Notes under the pieces: model-generated
What the model saw: only the letters and a program-made list of their open reading frames with translations
Databases searched by the model: none
Told to the model about the DNA's origin: nothing
Program-made: the position numbers and the translations under genes
Shown here: piece after piece, positions 18,619 to 32,600 of the stretch
Layout of the letters: each line of letters starts with the position of its first letter
Numbering within the stretch: position 1 is the stretch's first letter
Assembly: GCA_013180625.2 (NCBI GenBank)
Contig: SNVD02008142.1
Coordinates: forward strand, 1 to 64,000
DNA from: Boswellia sacra
Taxonomy: Eukaryota > Streptophyta > Magnoliopsida > Sapindales > Burseraceae
Reading direction: 5' to 3'
DNA: 64,000 nt

Positions 18619-21600
18619 GTGGCAACTACACAAACTGGAGTGGACGTCGATGACTACTTGGAGTGTAATTCTCTCCATGCTTCCTCAAATTTCTATCAAT
18701 TATTAATTTTTTCCAATTTATTTTTCGAATTTAATTCGTGCTTAGTTTTGGTTTATTGTGTAGATGCAAGTACATTACCTGCTGAGCTTCAGAGACTTCT
18801 TTATGCAATCAGAGAACTTGATGAATGTTCCCACTGTAAGGCCCTTTTCCAAAGTCTTGACCTTTTACCATACACATGTATGTATTTATGCGTTCTTTTG
18901 TGAATTATGATGTTTGGTTCAATTTGATGGAGCACACTTTGGCATGTGAATTACGATGTTGTGAACTATGCATTCATGCATGCATAAGATGTGGAATGTA
19001 TGGGTCTATGTACCTTCTTGTATTTAACACCTCTGTTTCTCAATGAATGACCTTGCATGTATGTGTATGTATGTAAATTTAAGAATGTTGAGAGTCTTAT
19101 TGGAAAAACCAAATGAAATAGTGTTCATGTGCACTGGCATATTTTATGTTTGTGCATATGCATGTATGTGTACATATATATATTTGTGTTTTAGCATACG
19201 TGTATAAGTCTGTATAGAAATAGATGTTTATGTATGTATTTTAGAGTAGGACTGGAAGTCTCTCTTGGTCTAACTTTTGTCTAAACAAAATTAAACTTTG
19301 TGATTGGCAGTTAATAAAGGAGGATAAAAACCATAGATTAAAAGATGTTTAAAGCTTAGGAGAGGATAATAATTATTTAGAGTATTGATGTTGGAACATT
19401 TTTTTTTCCTTACTAGTAATTGATTGGTTGGTTGTTATCTGGGGTGTAAGCAATGATAAACCAGACAAGACAACAAAGTACTGCTTGGGATTGGCATCAC
19501 AAGATACAAAGACAGTGACTGGTAATAATGGTAAGGAAGAGACGATTGAGAAAATGCGAAAAGAAATTGAGTGAATCAGGCTAATGCATTGAGTTTGTGC
19601 ACTGAGAAGGTTTTGTTGGCACGGCAAGCTTATGACCTTGTGAGCTTCCTTTCAATCAGTGTTTTTTAGTTTGGGATGCATACATTTCATCTTAATATTA
19701 GGTAACTTGCTTTAATGGTGTATCATCTCTTACCGTTGTTGGGTATGAAATGTAATTGATTCACAAGTAATTTAAATTTGTTTGGCAATTTGGTATTTAG
19801 GTTTGAAGATAGAACATTCTAGTTCAAGCTGCTACGAATACTTTACTGAGAATTAGTGTGGAATTATGGAAGCCTCATAGGATGGTAAAGATTTTCTTAA
19901 AATAGGCTTCTTTATATAAAATGGGTTATGAACTTGAGCTCTCAATATTTCATGTCCCTGGACCTTCTAAAGCTTGCCTCCTCTTGTTCTGTCTAATTAA
20001 TTGAAAGCAATACATCGTATCCTATGTAAGGAATAAGTGTCAAACTGATAAATGAAACAAAACACACATGAAAGAATAGTTAATAACTTTCAGTTCTGTA
20101 GTCTTGGCTCTACATTTAGACAACCCTATGGCCATGTCAGCATCGAGATACAAGCACTGGATCTTCTCTATGAACCTTGTAGAGAACATACTTCTGAGAT
20201 CAGTTCAAGCACAGGCCCCAATCATATATAGCTTATTTGAATTTTCCAATTAATTGTGTGATAAAGAGGGGGTTCAGTTAAAACAAGAGAAAAGTATATG
20301 ATTTCTTGGAGGAGTTTGATTTAATTGGGTGGAGTAAACCTTATTAATGCATCATAGAATGGTGCTGCGTCTAAGATCAAGTCATGTATGTGTTCTATGC
20401 ATTGCATCCATGTCAGTTGTTTTCTGTTTGCAGCTTTCTGTGCTGTGTTCCTCAGAAATATGCTATGCACTCAAACTTCCTTATAATGGCTCTCAAAGAA
20501 ACTGATGTTATACAATTGCATGATTACTACATCATCTATTTTAATTTTGTTTCATTTATTTTTATTTTTCACTCCTTCAATCACATGCCACATCAATTTG
20601 TATGAGTTAGTTTCTATGTAGAGTTTGTATGTCAGTGTGTGTAGTATTATGAAGTTAAAGCTAATGGAAATTCTTGTATCACATGTTTATTTTTTGGCCA
20701 CATAAAATGACTCGATGAGTACCTGAACAACTTTGCTGAAGATGTAAAGCAAGGTTTGGTTTATGCATGTCCAGTATGCCCAACTGTGTTGTTGTTTTCA
20801 ATGTTGTATACTTTAAAAAAATTAAAAACCCAAAATGATTACAATCAATGAGGCAGAGAAAAAAATTGTGCTAGTACTGTTGTATTGTAGGACCTGATTT
20901 TTCATCATTCTTAACACATGGGCTAAATTAATCTGATCTGGCAGCAGTTGAGTAGGTTATAGTTCTTTACCTGAGACACTGTTGCCTGAGTTAGTTTATT
21001 GCTTTTTCATCTTATTTTCCTTGGTCTGGTTTTGTCATTAGGGGGTAAAATAGCAGCAGATGAGCCAGCAATTCTTCCTCCATTACCAATAGTTCCTAAG
21101 ATTGAGAAACACAAGTCCCTTTATGGGACACCTCAGTCAAAGAGGTATGATTTCAGGGAGAGCGATTGGGATCGAGAGCGTGATTTCGAGTTAATGCCAC
21201 CTCCAAGGAGCCATAAGAAGGAATTCAGTGCTCCCATGGATGTTGATTAACCCATTGATCTAAATGAACCTACCTACTGTGTTTGTCATCAGGTTCTGCT
21301 TTCTCTTTCGCTATTGTTTCATTTTCAAATTCAACTCCTTTTGTGGCACATTACTAAATATTGCAACTTTCATGGTCCTTTAGGTTTCATTTGGAGATAT
21401 GATTGCTGTGACAATGAAAGTTCCTTTTCATATGTTGTTTTTTCCATTTCTGCTATCTGGTTGTAGCTCCGAGCTTCTTTTATTTGGTTTGAATTGTTCA
21501 CTAGATATAGAATTCTCTGACATCAATTCTGAACCAGTCTCAGAAATAGTTTAGAATTCATGACTATGTTTTGGATTGGTGTAGGAATGCGATATGTATG

Positions 21601-22060
21601 CACAGCATCCTTGTCTTGAAATGGACGTGCACGCATGATGCTCATTCACGGGATAAACAGCGGATAGCATTGCATGTTCCATTTATTTGCACTGGCAACA
21701 GACTGCCAGCAGAATATAGAGTGAATATGCATATATAAAGAAAAAACTATTTGAAGTCTGGAAATAGCAGTCTAAACTGCTATAAAATTTTCCTCTGAAG
21801 AAAAGTTCTCACAATTACCATGTTTTAGTGAGATAATTGAGATGTTTGTTTCATAGCCTTTTTGAATTGTAATTGTTATAAACAATATTCCTTTCTAATT
21901 CTTAGATATTTGTCCATTTCTTATTGGCACGTATGTTCTTACTAATTTGCATAACATACTTATTCCTTGACAGTGTCAAGGAGGTGAATGGTTCCATTTC
22001 TCGCGTTGGACTGATACCAGAGACAAGATTCAAAGGGAAGTGGTATTATCGAACCTGCAG
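18619..22060 (+). pseudogene. ING-type PHD-finger protein pseudogene (introns kept)
   Basis: ING proteins read H3K4 methylation through a PHD finger in histone acetyltransferase complexes. Exon-like pieces appear in order: TGVDVDDYLE (18634), STLPAELQRLLYAIRELDE (18768), a broken piece at 19465-19640 with [17 protein letters not shown] and ANALSLCTEKVLLARQAYDL, LDEYLNNFAEDVKQ (20712), [18 protein letters not shown] with [10 protein letters not shown] and FELMPPP (21068-21240), PTYCVCHQ, SFGDMIA (21387), and [20 protein letters not shown] (21973). Lesions are a GTG where the start ATG is expected (18619), stops and frameshifts in the middle exon, CAA to TAA after SAPMDVD (21248), a frameshift at 21402, and loss of a zinc-ligand Cys in the PHD finger (FHFSRVG). 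Since introns remain, it is a decayed gene copy, not a processed one. Confidence 0.85.
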
Positions 22061-23139
22061 AATGCTTCCCCAATGTCAATGATCCTATATATTGCATGAT
22101 TTAAATTTCTCTGATGATTTTTTTCTGTTTTATCCTGGTATCTCTTTCACATACATAGAAAGAGAGGTGGGGGAAATTGTTGTGATTGTAATTTGATCAA
22201 TGTAGTTAAGTTTGTTATTAGAAAGGTGTCATCTACAGTTGCTAAAAAAATGTAAATGAGCAGAAAAATCCAATCACTAGAAGTTCCCATCTTTTGTGCC
22301 TTGAAATGTTGCTTAAAAGCTGATTGTGTGTAACAAACCATGAGAGTAGTTTTGGTTAGCTCTATGGTTTGCTCTCACAAGCTTCAATCTTCAATTGTTT
22401 TAGCGTCATCTACTTGGTGAAAAGCTGTTGAGTTTCAGGACCACGGTTTTGAATACAAGAAGGTTTGAGAGATTGCTGGCTTGTATAAAGAACAAAAGAT
22501 CATGTTAACCGATTAAAGAAAAAGGAGGTAAATTCTTAAGTCTGCTCCAAAATTTGTATCCATGAATTACTTTCCTGCATGCAACATTAACAGTTCTCTG
22601 AACAATCTTGTCTTTATCTTTGGGCATCCGGCTTATATTCTTCTTTGATTGAATCAAAACTATATGTTTTATTCTTCTCGTTGTCCTGAATGACTTGTCT
22701 TATTACAGTGCGCTGTATGTATTATTCCGATCTTATCATATGCCACATGAAAAGTTGCTGAATGAGCCTGAGAAATGAAGGTAGTTTTACCAATTATTTT
22801 AGTTTATTTTCTGCCGAAAAAATCAGTAGATGACTGATTAACATAAACCTTCTGGAGATAACATGGCCAGAGTTTGCCTGAGGTTCAATCTGTGATATCA
22901 TTACCAAATTTCCAGTTTTGTAACATAAATATGAAAATAAAATTTTTTATTCATCTTTCTTTTATTTCTCTTTAATGTCTCAGGAGAACACGTAACTTCA
23001 ATATTAACAGTATTTGTTTTGCTTTTTATAGTGGTATAAATTTTGCATTTCGTAGCACCTTCTGCAAGAAGTATATATTATTCCTACACTGATGATAAAG
23101 GTAATACGAGAATAAGCATCTTAATCATAATTTTTAAAG
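22061..23139. other. Intergenic DNA between the ING and NDF5-like pseudogenes
   Basis: No coding signal or terminal repeat was recognised. It probably includes the 3' untranslated remains of the ING-type copy. Confidence 0.4.
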
Positions 23140-24549
23140 ATTTGGGATGTATAAATGCTGTCCACACCTTCATGCATCTCCTGGTCCCAGGATTATTGGT
23201 ACAAGCATGGCTGATGCCCCTAAGCATATATAAGCATACTTATTATAGAATTCATGGCTTGAACAGGATTGAAAATGTTTATGGAATCCATATCTTCCTG
23301 CTACAACTGAGTTTCTTCTGCCCTGATAATAAGATGAAATAAAAACAAAGCGGCTACTGTCAAAATGTTTACAGAATTTGTATAACATTGCAGATTCATT
23401 ACCAATTAATAAGCTCTTGCGTGCCTGGCAAAAACAGGTATTAATGATCTGGCATAACTAAAGAACAGTTAGTACTTGAGCTTGGGAAGAAAATTACCCG
23501 GTCAATGAGTTCGAAGTTTGTTAGTGTGCCGGTGTAAATGCTGCTCATTTGCTCAGTTAACTGCTTGTAGTTTAGTCCTCTTCGCCATCCATTTCTGCTT
23601 CACTTTCTATTAAGTCCACTTCATCTGCATTTTGCTCATTTCCTGCTCCCAACCTAGACAAAGATCTCATCTGACTCCAAAGTCTGCTAATACTAAATTT
23701 GTTTTAATGGGCAACTTATGGAGGAGTTATGACAAAATCTGATGAAACTGGTAACCTGTTGAAGAAATCTAACCTTCCAATCCAATAGCCTATGTTGCTT
23801 CGGGTGGGCCTACTGTTAGGTGGCTTATAAAGATCCTGTTCGTTGAAGTGATGAAGATTTAGAATTCGAGACCACGAGCTCCGAACTTAAGATGGCTTCT
23901 TCAAGAGTCACAATATATACTACTTCAACCATGTGTGGTGCACCACTGCTAATTAGTTCAACTTGCAGTTCGTGCAAGAGTTTAATCAATTTTGGAACTC
24001 GCAGACAACTTTTAAGGCCTCAAAAAAGTAAACTAAATCTTGCCTTATAAGCATAGCAAGTCCACATAGTTCCAATGTTTGTCATACTCTTCAGAATTTC
24101 ATCATAACAGACACTAATAACCAGAAGAGTTATTATCAGAACTGAATAAAGTCCTGAGGATTTCCTCTGATGTGAAGTAGAGTCCAATTACATGGAGACC
24201 ATGAAACTTCATCATCACTTCACAGCTAAAAGGCTAAGGACACTCCCTGTATGACAGCGCCACCATTATTCCCCTCGGAGACTATTGTGTGCAGCAACTC
24301 AACTGTGCCTCCATGCCACATGGGAGCTTAATATGATGTGATCAAGCCACCTTCTAGCATCAGGGTGGCAGTGCTTCCATTTTCTAATCCCATCTTGGCA
24401 ACACCACTGCCGTTGATGTCTTCAGATGTGACTCCATGGCCACTAAATTTTCCCTCCAAGTAGTCCACATTGATAGGCTGGTAGGGGATTGAAGCCACTG
24501 ATGGCAATTGGAATTCTCCCTTGTTATTGTACTGGAGAACTAAAGGCAA
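23140..24549 (-). pseudogene. NDF5-like (PnsB2 paralogue) pseudogene
   Basis: On the minus strand from 24549 the sequence reads NVDYLEGKFSGHGVTSEDIN, GVAKMGLENGSTATLMLEGG, LITSY, a TAA in place of Lys, then APMWHGGTVELLHTIVSEG and GAVIQGVSLAF to about 24220. This matches the N-terminal half of NDF5-type proteins, galactose-mutarotase-fold relatives of PnsB2. A last-exon remnant at about 23330-23150 reads YAYICLGASAMLVPIILGPG and then a stop where Trp is expected. The middle exon is not recognisable. It lies 750 bp downstream of the intact PnsB2 gene in the same orientation, so the two form a tandem pair of which one has died. Confidence 0.8.
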
Positions 24550-25300
24550 GATGATTAGGTGAATAAGATAGCAGAAGTTTGGTTGGTCTTGCTAGGAAGA
24601 TGATGAATCAGTTTTCTACTCGACAATGTTTTGGATAGGACAAATGGGTCCACTTATCCTTGTACGGTTATAAACTTCTAAAGATATTTTTTAGTGTCCG
24701 TCCTTTGCCCTTAGATAGTGCTGATAAATTTCACCTTCTTTAACTGCTATTTTAATACCAGGCTACTGGCCAATAATCTAACCATATCTCTTCCGACAGT
24801 AGATAAAAGTTCTTGCACTTTTGGCAATGATTATCTCTTTTTGTAAGTGATGTAGTACTCTTTCATGCACAAACTTGCACATTCAAGAAAAAACATGTCT
24901 TGTTTCAATGTGTTACAAGTGACTTGAAACTGCATTTGTTGGTTTTATTGTACGGATGAATTTATGTCTTTCCCAAATATGTTCAAATCCCACTTGCACC
25001 AAAATTAGATAAGGGTTTAGTTTAAATTTCTAATTTAAAAAAAAAAAATTGCTTCTTATTGAATATAAATACTTAGAAGCAGTCAGTTTCTAGGCTGGAC
25101 AGGAAAATTTCGTTTGTTGAAAGCCAAAATATTTCTTTCACTCTTTTTACAAGCATAAACCATAGATAACAACTCCATAGATAACAACTATGTGATTACA
25201 ATATTGACATTCCAAGAAAGAGACAAAAAGAAAAGAAAATCCCTGTTAACAGAAAAATTGGGAAGAAAATTAGATCAGATATATGTAATTGAAAACTGAA
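24550..25300. other. Spacer between PnsB2 and its paralogue
   Basis: Apart from the 3' flank of PnsB2 and the upstream flank of the dead paralogue, nothing distinctive is seen. Confidence 0.4.
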
Positions 25301-27220
25301 CTACAAATTATCATGCTCAATAACTTGTGCCCCTTTCCAATTTTCTCCAGGTTGCACAACCACAGGCACAAGCATTGCAGCAGGGCCAGTGCATATAAAA
25401 TAGTCCGTTCCATACTTTTCTGAGAACGAACCAGGGCTGCCCAAGTATATGTCTTCAAAACCGATCCTTATCATTCTGAAGAAGAGCTCACGGCCCTGTA
25501 GGAAAACATTAATGTAACTATCAAAAAATGCAAACTGTGACAAATTAACTGAAGATCAGACAGAAATTTGAGGAAGGTTTCTATGAATTTCGGAACATCA
25601 ATCAAAAGTACCTGATCAAGTGTTTCATATTTTGAAGGTGGAGTGTAATAAAATGGCTTTGATCTCTCTGCCGGAGGAGCAGCATATACTCTACTAAGCT
25701 TATCACTCAACACAGTTACTGGCAAATCTTGCACATTCCATGAACCTGGTTTTTCATTAGGCTCAGAGCCAAACAATCCAGAAGACTCAGATTTCATTGC
25801 TTCAGATGGAGACAGAAGCTCAAAGGGTGAAGATAAAGGAGGGTGTTTGCAGTAAGAGCAGCCCTTAAGGCCTTGAATTCCAGTCCCTCCTCGTTTCTTG
25901 AATTTCAAGTGGCTAAGTATGGCACTGGTTAGTGTCACTGCCTTGCGGCCGTTGTTCTTCACTATAACTGCTGTTGCCATGCTTAACGGATAGAGTGAAA
26001 CAACATATTTTATATTAAGAGTTCCACTGGTGCAGTTCAACTCAACCTGCATCAAAACAGCCAAAAAAATAAGCAAAAACAAAGAACACTCTTTAATTCC
26101 CACTTCTTATCACAGTGTTATGAGGAATTAACTTAGCAATCAGTGATAATAGATTGCGTTCTGCTGGCAAAGAAATGCATAATGCAATAGTAGCTTTAGG
26201 TGCTAAACACTTGGAAATTGGAATATTAGAGCTTTACAAGTAGTAGAAACAATCTTCTAATGGAACACTGGTTTGACTATGAATTCAGTGTCTTTGGGGC
26301 AACAAATTACCAAGGCTTAATTATTTGAGCATGATAAAAAGAGGATCAACTTAAATTTCATGATTCAAAATTTCTTAAAACTTTCTCTATATTTTAGAAA
26401 TTCATTGAAACTTCTAATCTTATCCATATAAAAACAAATAATTCCACCAAGAAATAGAACATAAGAAAATTTTAAATGAAACAAATAGATGGATCATCCA
26501 TACCCTCATCCAATAAAATCTCATTAAATATACATTCATTTAAAAAATAATCAATCATATAAAAATTAAGCCGAGACTATAAATGAAATTGATCCTTTTT
26601 GGAGCATGATTTGTCTTCAATTATCACAAATTCTTGCTCCATCTCATCGTTGTGATGACTTCTTAACCAATAATGCAATTATTACAACAAACAGAGTGCA
26701 AAACTATCATTAATTAGTCCTTTTTACCCATGCCCAAGTTGTAAATTCACTATGCATACATAGCAAGCAAATGCAACTAGCAATATACCTGTAGTGCATC
26801 AATGGCATCAGAATCAACATCCTTCACAGTCCATTCGGAGGCAGGGACGAGTGAACCTTTAGAGCCCTTTTCAGAGGCATCATTGATGACTAAACCAACC
26901 CCACCTTTGGCCTTGGCAGAGCCTGCACCACCCCCAGAATGAACCGTATATAGAACTTCCTCAAAGCCATCATCTTTCCACTCAACTTTTGGTTTGTATG
27001 AAGTGACATGAGCATCAGGTATTGACAGCCTTAAAGAACTTCCATTCCTAACTGTCAACTCAACCACTGGAACATTGTCGTACTCTAAGAACTTGACGCC
27101 TTTCCGACCAAATTTCTCTTCGAGATTCTCAGGAATGACAAGGGTTGGTGTAGAAGGAGCTGAAGTCGAAGCCTTGATAATGTTTGGTTTGGGAAGAGAG
27201 AAAGAAAGAAGAGAAGCCAT
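25301..27220 (-). CDS. PNSB2: PnsB2 (NDF2/NDH45), chloroplast NDH subcomplex B subunit, 3 exons
   Basis: PnsB2 is a nuclear-encoded peripheral subunit of the chloroplast NADH dehydrogenase-like complex, which runs cyclic electron flow around photosystem I. CDS: 27220-26789, 26046-25612, 25495-25301, giving 353 residues. All introns have GT and AG ends (CAG/GTATAT, TGCAG/G, CAG/GTACTT, TACAG/G) and the frame is continuous. The protein starts [20 protein letters not shown], a Ser-rich chloroplast transit peptide. It then shows [40 protein letters not shown], the STSAT-free mutarotase-like core with [20 protein letters not shown], and [20 protein letters not shown], ending AQVIEHDNL. No lesion is visible, and the length is close to that of known family members. 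Confidence 0.93.
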
Positions 27221-28018
27221 GGATGGATGGAAGAACTCTTAACAGCTTCCACACACGAGTGAGCAGAGTGTTAGGCTCATCTTTAGTTTCTCGTCAGCTT
27301 TTGTTTGCACATGTATTTTGGCTTTATGCAAATGCACTTTTCCGCCAAAACTATAGGTACCAGCATCACCATCTTTATCCATACGGAGCTGAGTTATTGT
27401 ATGGTAATTATAATACGAGTTTGCTCGTTAATGATATGAAAGGGAAACGCCAAGCCTCGCCAGTTGTGACAGGACCCAGTTTGATTTTTCATCTTTGATA
27501 TCTTTCTAAAAAATCTCCGCCAGCCTTCGAGTGTTAAGAATCAAGAAGTCATTATTTTAATGTATAAAATTTTACATTACAAAATAATTATGTCAATTAA
27601 TGTTTTCTTACATATCTCAAAAACTTTTAATCTTTTTTTTTTTTTTTAATCCTATTTTGCTACACTTTCTAGCAGCGCCGTTACAGAGATCAACTTGTAT
27701 TGAAGGTAACCTCCAGAGAGTTTATAATTAAAAATAATAACAATAATGACAAAAATAGCTCAAAGGACTCATGACCATACTATAGTTGGAAATTACAGCA
27801 CTATTTCAAAAAACTGCGCATCACAGACACCACCAATGAAAATCTTCGTGCAAAGAAGATTTAGAATTAGCATATACAAGCACTTTTAACATTTCCTCAC
27901 ACCGCAAACATAACTTCTTTTTCTTTTCTTAAGCAAAAATTTTGGCATCTGAAACAAAACGATGTATCCCTATTCAAGTCTCGGAGTGAGCAAAGTTGAT
28001 CAATTCCGACTAACAAAA
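27221..28018. other. Intergenic: PnsB2 upstream region and CCT8 pseudogene 3' flank
   Basis: The first ~250 bp upstream of PnsB2 is less AT-rich and presumably holds its promoter and leader, though no element stands out. A poly-T run lies at 27633-27647. No gene is seen. Confidence 0.4.
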
Positions 28019-29574
28019 CTAGTCCTCATCCATTCCGGCAGGCTGATCTCTCTTCGGGCTGCCTGCTGGTTTTGCCATTATGATCTACAACATGATACCA
28101 ATGCACTGTCAACAAACTTATCCTAGAAAATGAAAAATTAAAGTGGCAAATGATATTCAGGTTGCTTGGTTGATTTTTGTCCGAAATCACGAGTAGAAGG
28201 TAACTTTTCAATCCCTTTTAACCACTTTGATTTTGATCACAATCTGGCTTGAAATCTAAGATATTCAAGCATCATTCTAAGATATGTAATGAAGTGAAAA
28301 ATATTCTCTCACAAAACAAGCAGAAGCAAGATAGTTTAGTTACACATCATATTGACAGATCGTTTCCTAAATTTTGTCTATGATCCATCCAAGAAAATAA
28401 AATATATCTAGTCTATAGATGGCTCCTAATACAATTAGTTTACATTTCAAAACTAAAGGCCCCCAGTTTCCGATGATTCAACAACTCAAGCGCATTTAAT
28501 ATACGTGCAAAGGAATTCTTGATTAATCATTAAATCAAAATTACCTGGTCTACCCTTAATAGGGTGCAGGCAGCATCAGCAGCATATTTGAGAGGAAAAA
28601 AGCTGCAAACCAATCCAAAAAACAGGTCACAACTGGCAAGATGCATATGCATGGGCCCTGGCACAGCCTAAAGAATGGAAGATAAGCAAACTGCGAAATC
28701 CACCCAGAAATATATAATGAAAGAAGGATCTGTAAACTGAGTGCAGAATGCATCAAGCATATGAAAGGAACAACAAATATCCTACAGTACCAAACATAAA
28801 GCTACAGGACAAGTATAGGCAGCTTACTTGGTGACATACAGATCCCAAACATGAGGTTGACACATCCTTACATACACCTTCCCCCAAGTCAATGCCCACT
28901 TTAGGATTGCCAGATGCATGATCAGCATAGAGAGAAGATATGATCTCCATTGCATTTAGTGCAGCATTTTGAGCATGAGTTCAAGGAACCATCTCAAAAC
29001 TTTCGGCAAATTTGGCAATAGCATACTGATCCAATCTGCAAAACCATTGAAAATTTAACATCAATAACTTCTTCTAGTAGTGCTCAATAAAATCAATTGT
29101 CCACAAACATATAGAATCTGCACAATTTGAATAATTCCATATTCCCAGTAAAAGTTCTTTGAAAACAACCTTCCATTTAACAAGAAATATTAATTGCTTA
29201 AAGAAGGAGACAACATTATATCAGAAATCATTAGCTACACAGACAAATTAAATTTCGTGAAAGAAATATAGGATGCAAGATGTTATGCAGACCTGTATGG
29301 ATCCTACGGAAGACCAATATAATGTTAATTCCAACAAGAAAATAAGTTTATAATCCCAAACCATCCTCGAGAATGCTACCTTAATTAGTTGTCAGTTAAA
29401 ATGAAACATATGTGCTATTTGCCAAGAAAATTAAATCTCCCATGCTCTAGACACCAAAATTAATTAACAAAGAAAAAACTCCAGTGTTAGCACATCTGGA
29501 GGTTAGACAAAATTCAATAAACAAAACACAACCACTTCCCTGGAGTACTCTTATCAATCTGTATAACACACACA

Positions 29575-29608
<34 letters not shown>

Positions 29609-32600
29609 CAGAGAATAGTTAAGTCACAAGTATATGTGGTCTCCATAAAATGATAAGAGGTTAAACCAAAATTTATAGGAGTAAAAGTTCACAAACAAAA
29701 GAAACAAAACTAATACCCTGTTTCTTTAAAAGAGAATTCCTTTGATCTTCTAGCCAACGAATTTCTGTAGCTGAAGCTCCAAGTACAATGCAACTGTCCC
29801 AGCACATTGCCTGACATAAAGAAGTATTTAAGAATCACAAGCATTACATCCTCAAATTCAAGCACAAAAATAGGACAAAAAATCATTTAAAAGTTTCGGA
29901 TCTGATATTGCTTGTATAGATGAAAAATGACAAGTATCAGAAGTGAAACAAACAAATTCCAGATATTTAACATGAATCAACTTGTATGCGTTCACTCCAT
30001 CATCAACAGCTCTTTCAAGGTCATCCTCTATAACATCAGTACTTCCTAGTCGAAATGGAGCTCCCCCCTCTTCATTTCTCACAACTGTTACCTACATGAT
30101 ATTATTCAGAGAGGAGATAAGCAACACTGTGACAATAGTGAATATATATATATATGGAGAGAAGGATAAATCAATTAGAAAGAGAAGACTTTTTCTAAGC
30201 ATACCCTAGAACCAACAATTTCCCCAACTGAGATAGAATCAACATATCCCAAGTCATCTGCATTTGGTCGGCTAAGCTTCAACTGTTGGAGGAATGAAAA
30301 GTATATCAGAATCAATTAAAACAGTTTCTTTGTATGATCTTATTGTATTTGATTTTGTATGCTTATAATAGCAACAGCACCAGTTGTACGCAAAATCGTC
30401 TTCAGTTCAAACTTTGAGCTGATTTTCAAAACCATGAGCCTGCAACCAAGAACATCAAAGTCAGAAACAACAGGACATGGAGTAGATCTCGAGTAAAATC
30501 TTTAAGGCACCACAATATGGAATGATGAACTTATAACAAAAATGTATTTATGTTTAAAATTTGAGAAACAAGGACCACATTACATGAATATTTGTATATG
30601 TAGAGAAAAAAACAGTAAAACAAAAAAAAAAAAAAAAAATACTTGTGACTTCACAGGAATGTAATGCCATCTCTCCAACAGCACCTCCGCTAACAATTAC
30701 TTTGGCACCTGAATCTGCAACTGGTTTGATGAGTTCCTCGATTTTAGCTTCTTCAGTTTTTGCATAATTCTCTAGCTGAAAGATGAAATCAAGAGAAAAG
30801 GCTTAGTATTCATGACATGGAACTTCACAATTAATTTTGGCCACCTCGTAAGAATGGAAAGTTCCAAATGAAGAAAGAGAATTGGTGCAAATTATTGTCT
30901 TTCACAGCAGCCATCACGACAAGTGCTTGATGGTAAACAACACAGGAGATCACAATCATGCCAACAATCAAATTTCTGAGTAGTAGCTACATACCAAGCA
31001 AATTTCATGATGCATATAACGGAGATACAAGATGTCTATCAGCTCAAAAGATTTCATTAACAACATAATTCCAAATGTCCTTATAAGACATTATTAACAA
31101 AAATAAATAATTCTATCTCTTCTTCCCTTTACAATAACTCATAAATGAATATCTTCCTACCAAATTACATATATAAGAGGTATTCTTTCACAAAGAGACA
31201 TTAATATAGTTATAATAAATAAAATATACAAAGAATCGACAGGCTGTTCAAAGGGGAAAAAAAATCCTAGATCCGAATGAGGCTCCAAGAAAATGTAACG
31301 AAAAATACAATCAATCTATAAATATCAAAGGACGCCAACTTAGGATCAAAAAAGAAAAACCCTCTATGCATTGAAGTTCCCATTTGTGATAAATAATTAA
31401 AAAAAGAGACTTCCCAAAACTCTAAGGAAGAAGAATACACCCAGAGGGAAGCCGAAACTTCATCTTAACTCACAATTCCTCCTTGACTAGGAAATCTTCA
31501 AAAAGTTCTCCTTTTTTTCCGCCATATGATCCATAAAAATTGCCACACACACCAAATGTTGCAAAGGTTATAACGAGCATGAAATGACAGAGGGATTCTC
31601 AACATTTACCTGTTCAGCAGAGTGAATCAAAACAGCTCCTTTAGTGTCAGTTGCACAGTTGTCAACAGCATCAGCAAATACAGCAACCTGAAAATGTGCC
31701 AAAACAATTACAAAACTCTAAATGAAAAAGCATTTCTGCTTCACAATTACACCTTAACATTAAGGCCATTTCTATAAATAGATCAAGCATATGAAAAAAT
31801 TTGCGGTTAACAGGGTAACAAGCCAGGAGAGCACACCAAAGTATGGGAGTAACAAAGACATGAACTGAGAGGGGGAAAAATCAGAAGCAATGAACATTAA
31901 GCATTAACAATTAAAGGTTCCCTTTCTAATATATGTAATGCTCAAGAAGCATCATAATATAATCCAATTTAAAAACGGCTCCTTCAGAATCAAAATAATT
32001 TCATTGTTCAAATTAATTTTCATGCTTGGGCAAGTCCAAATAATAGCAAGCCATCATCACAAATGAAAGAAAAAACTGATGGGGCATCATTTTTTGTCAT
32101 GCTCTCACTATATGTCAGCTTATTTCGCACAACAATTTCTAGCTTCTAATATAATAATCCTCTAGTATCATAAAACCACCCAAATTTGACCTGATATTTT
32201 TGTAATGTCACTTCACATTCCAAAAAAGCCAACAATAATTTTAGTAAGGCAAAAGCAACACCATGAGCTGAAAACGCAAAGGCATAATTATAGCTTTCTC
32301 TTTTCTGAATATATCAGAAAGATAATTTTTATTAGCACCACTCCCACCATGACATCAAGTCATATTTTTATTAGCATCATTCCCGGCATGACATCAAGTC
32401 ATACTTTTACAAATAAGGAAAAAAAATTAACCACTCTGGCAAATGCTACAGCATTCTACTATGTGACAGCTTGATGAAAATAAAAGCCAAAGAGCAACTG
32501 ATAACCCAGCAACCAATTCCTAATTCTAGCATCTAACAAGTATTTTTAATAAAATACAGTGGGATAGGAAGAAAAAAAAAAAAAAAGCAAAGCACCCATA

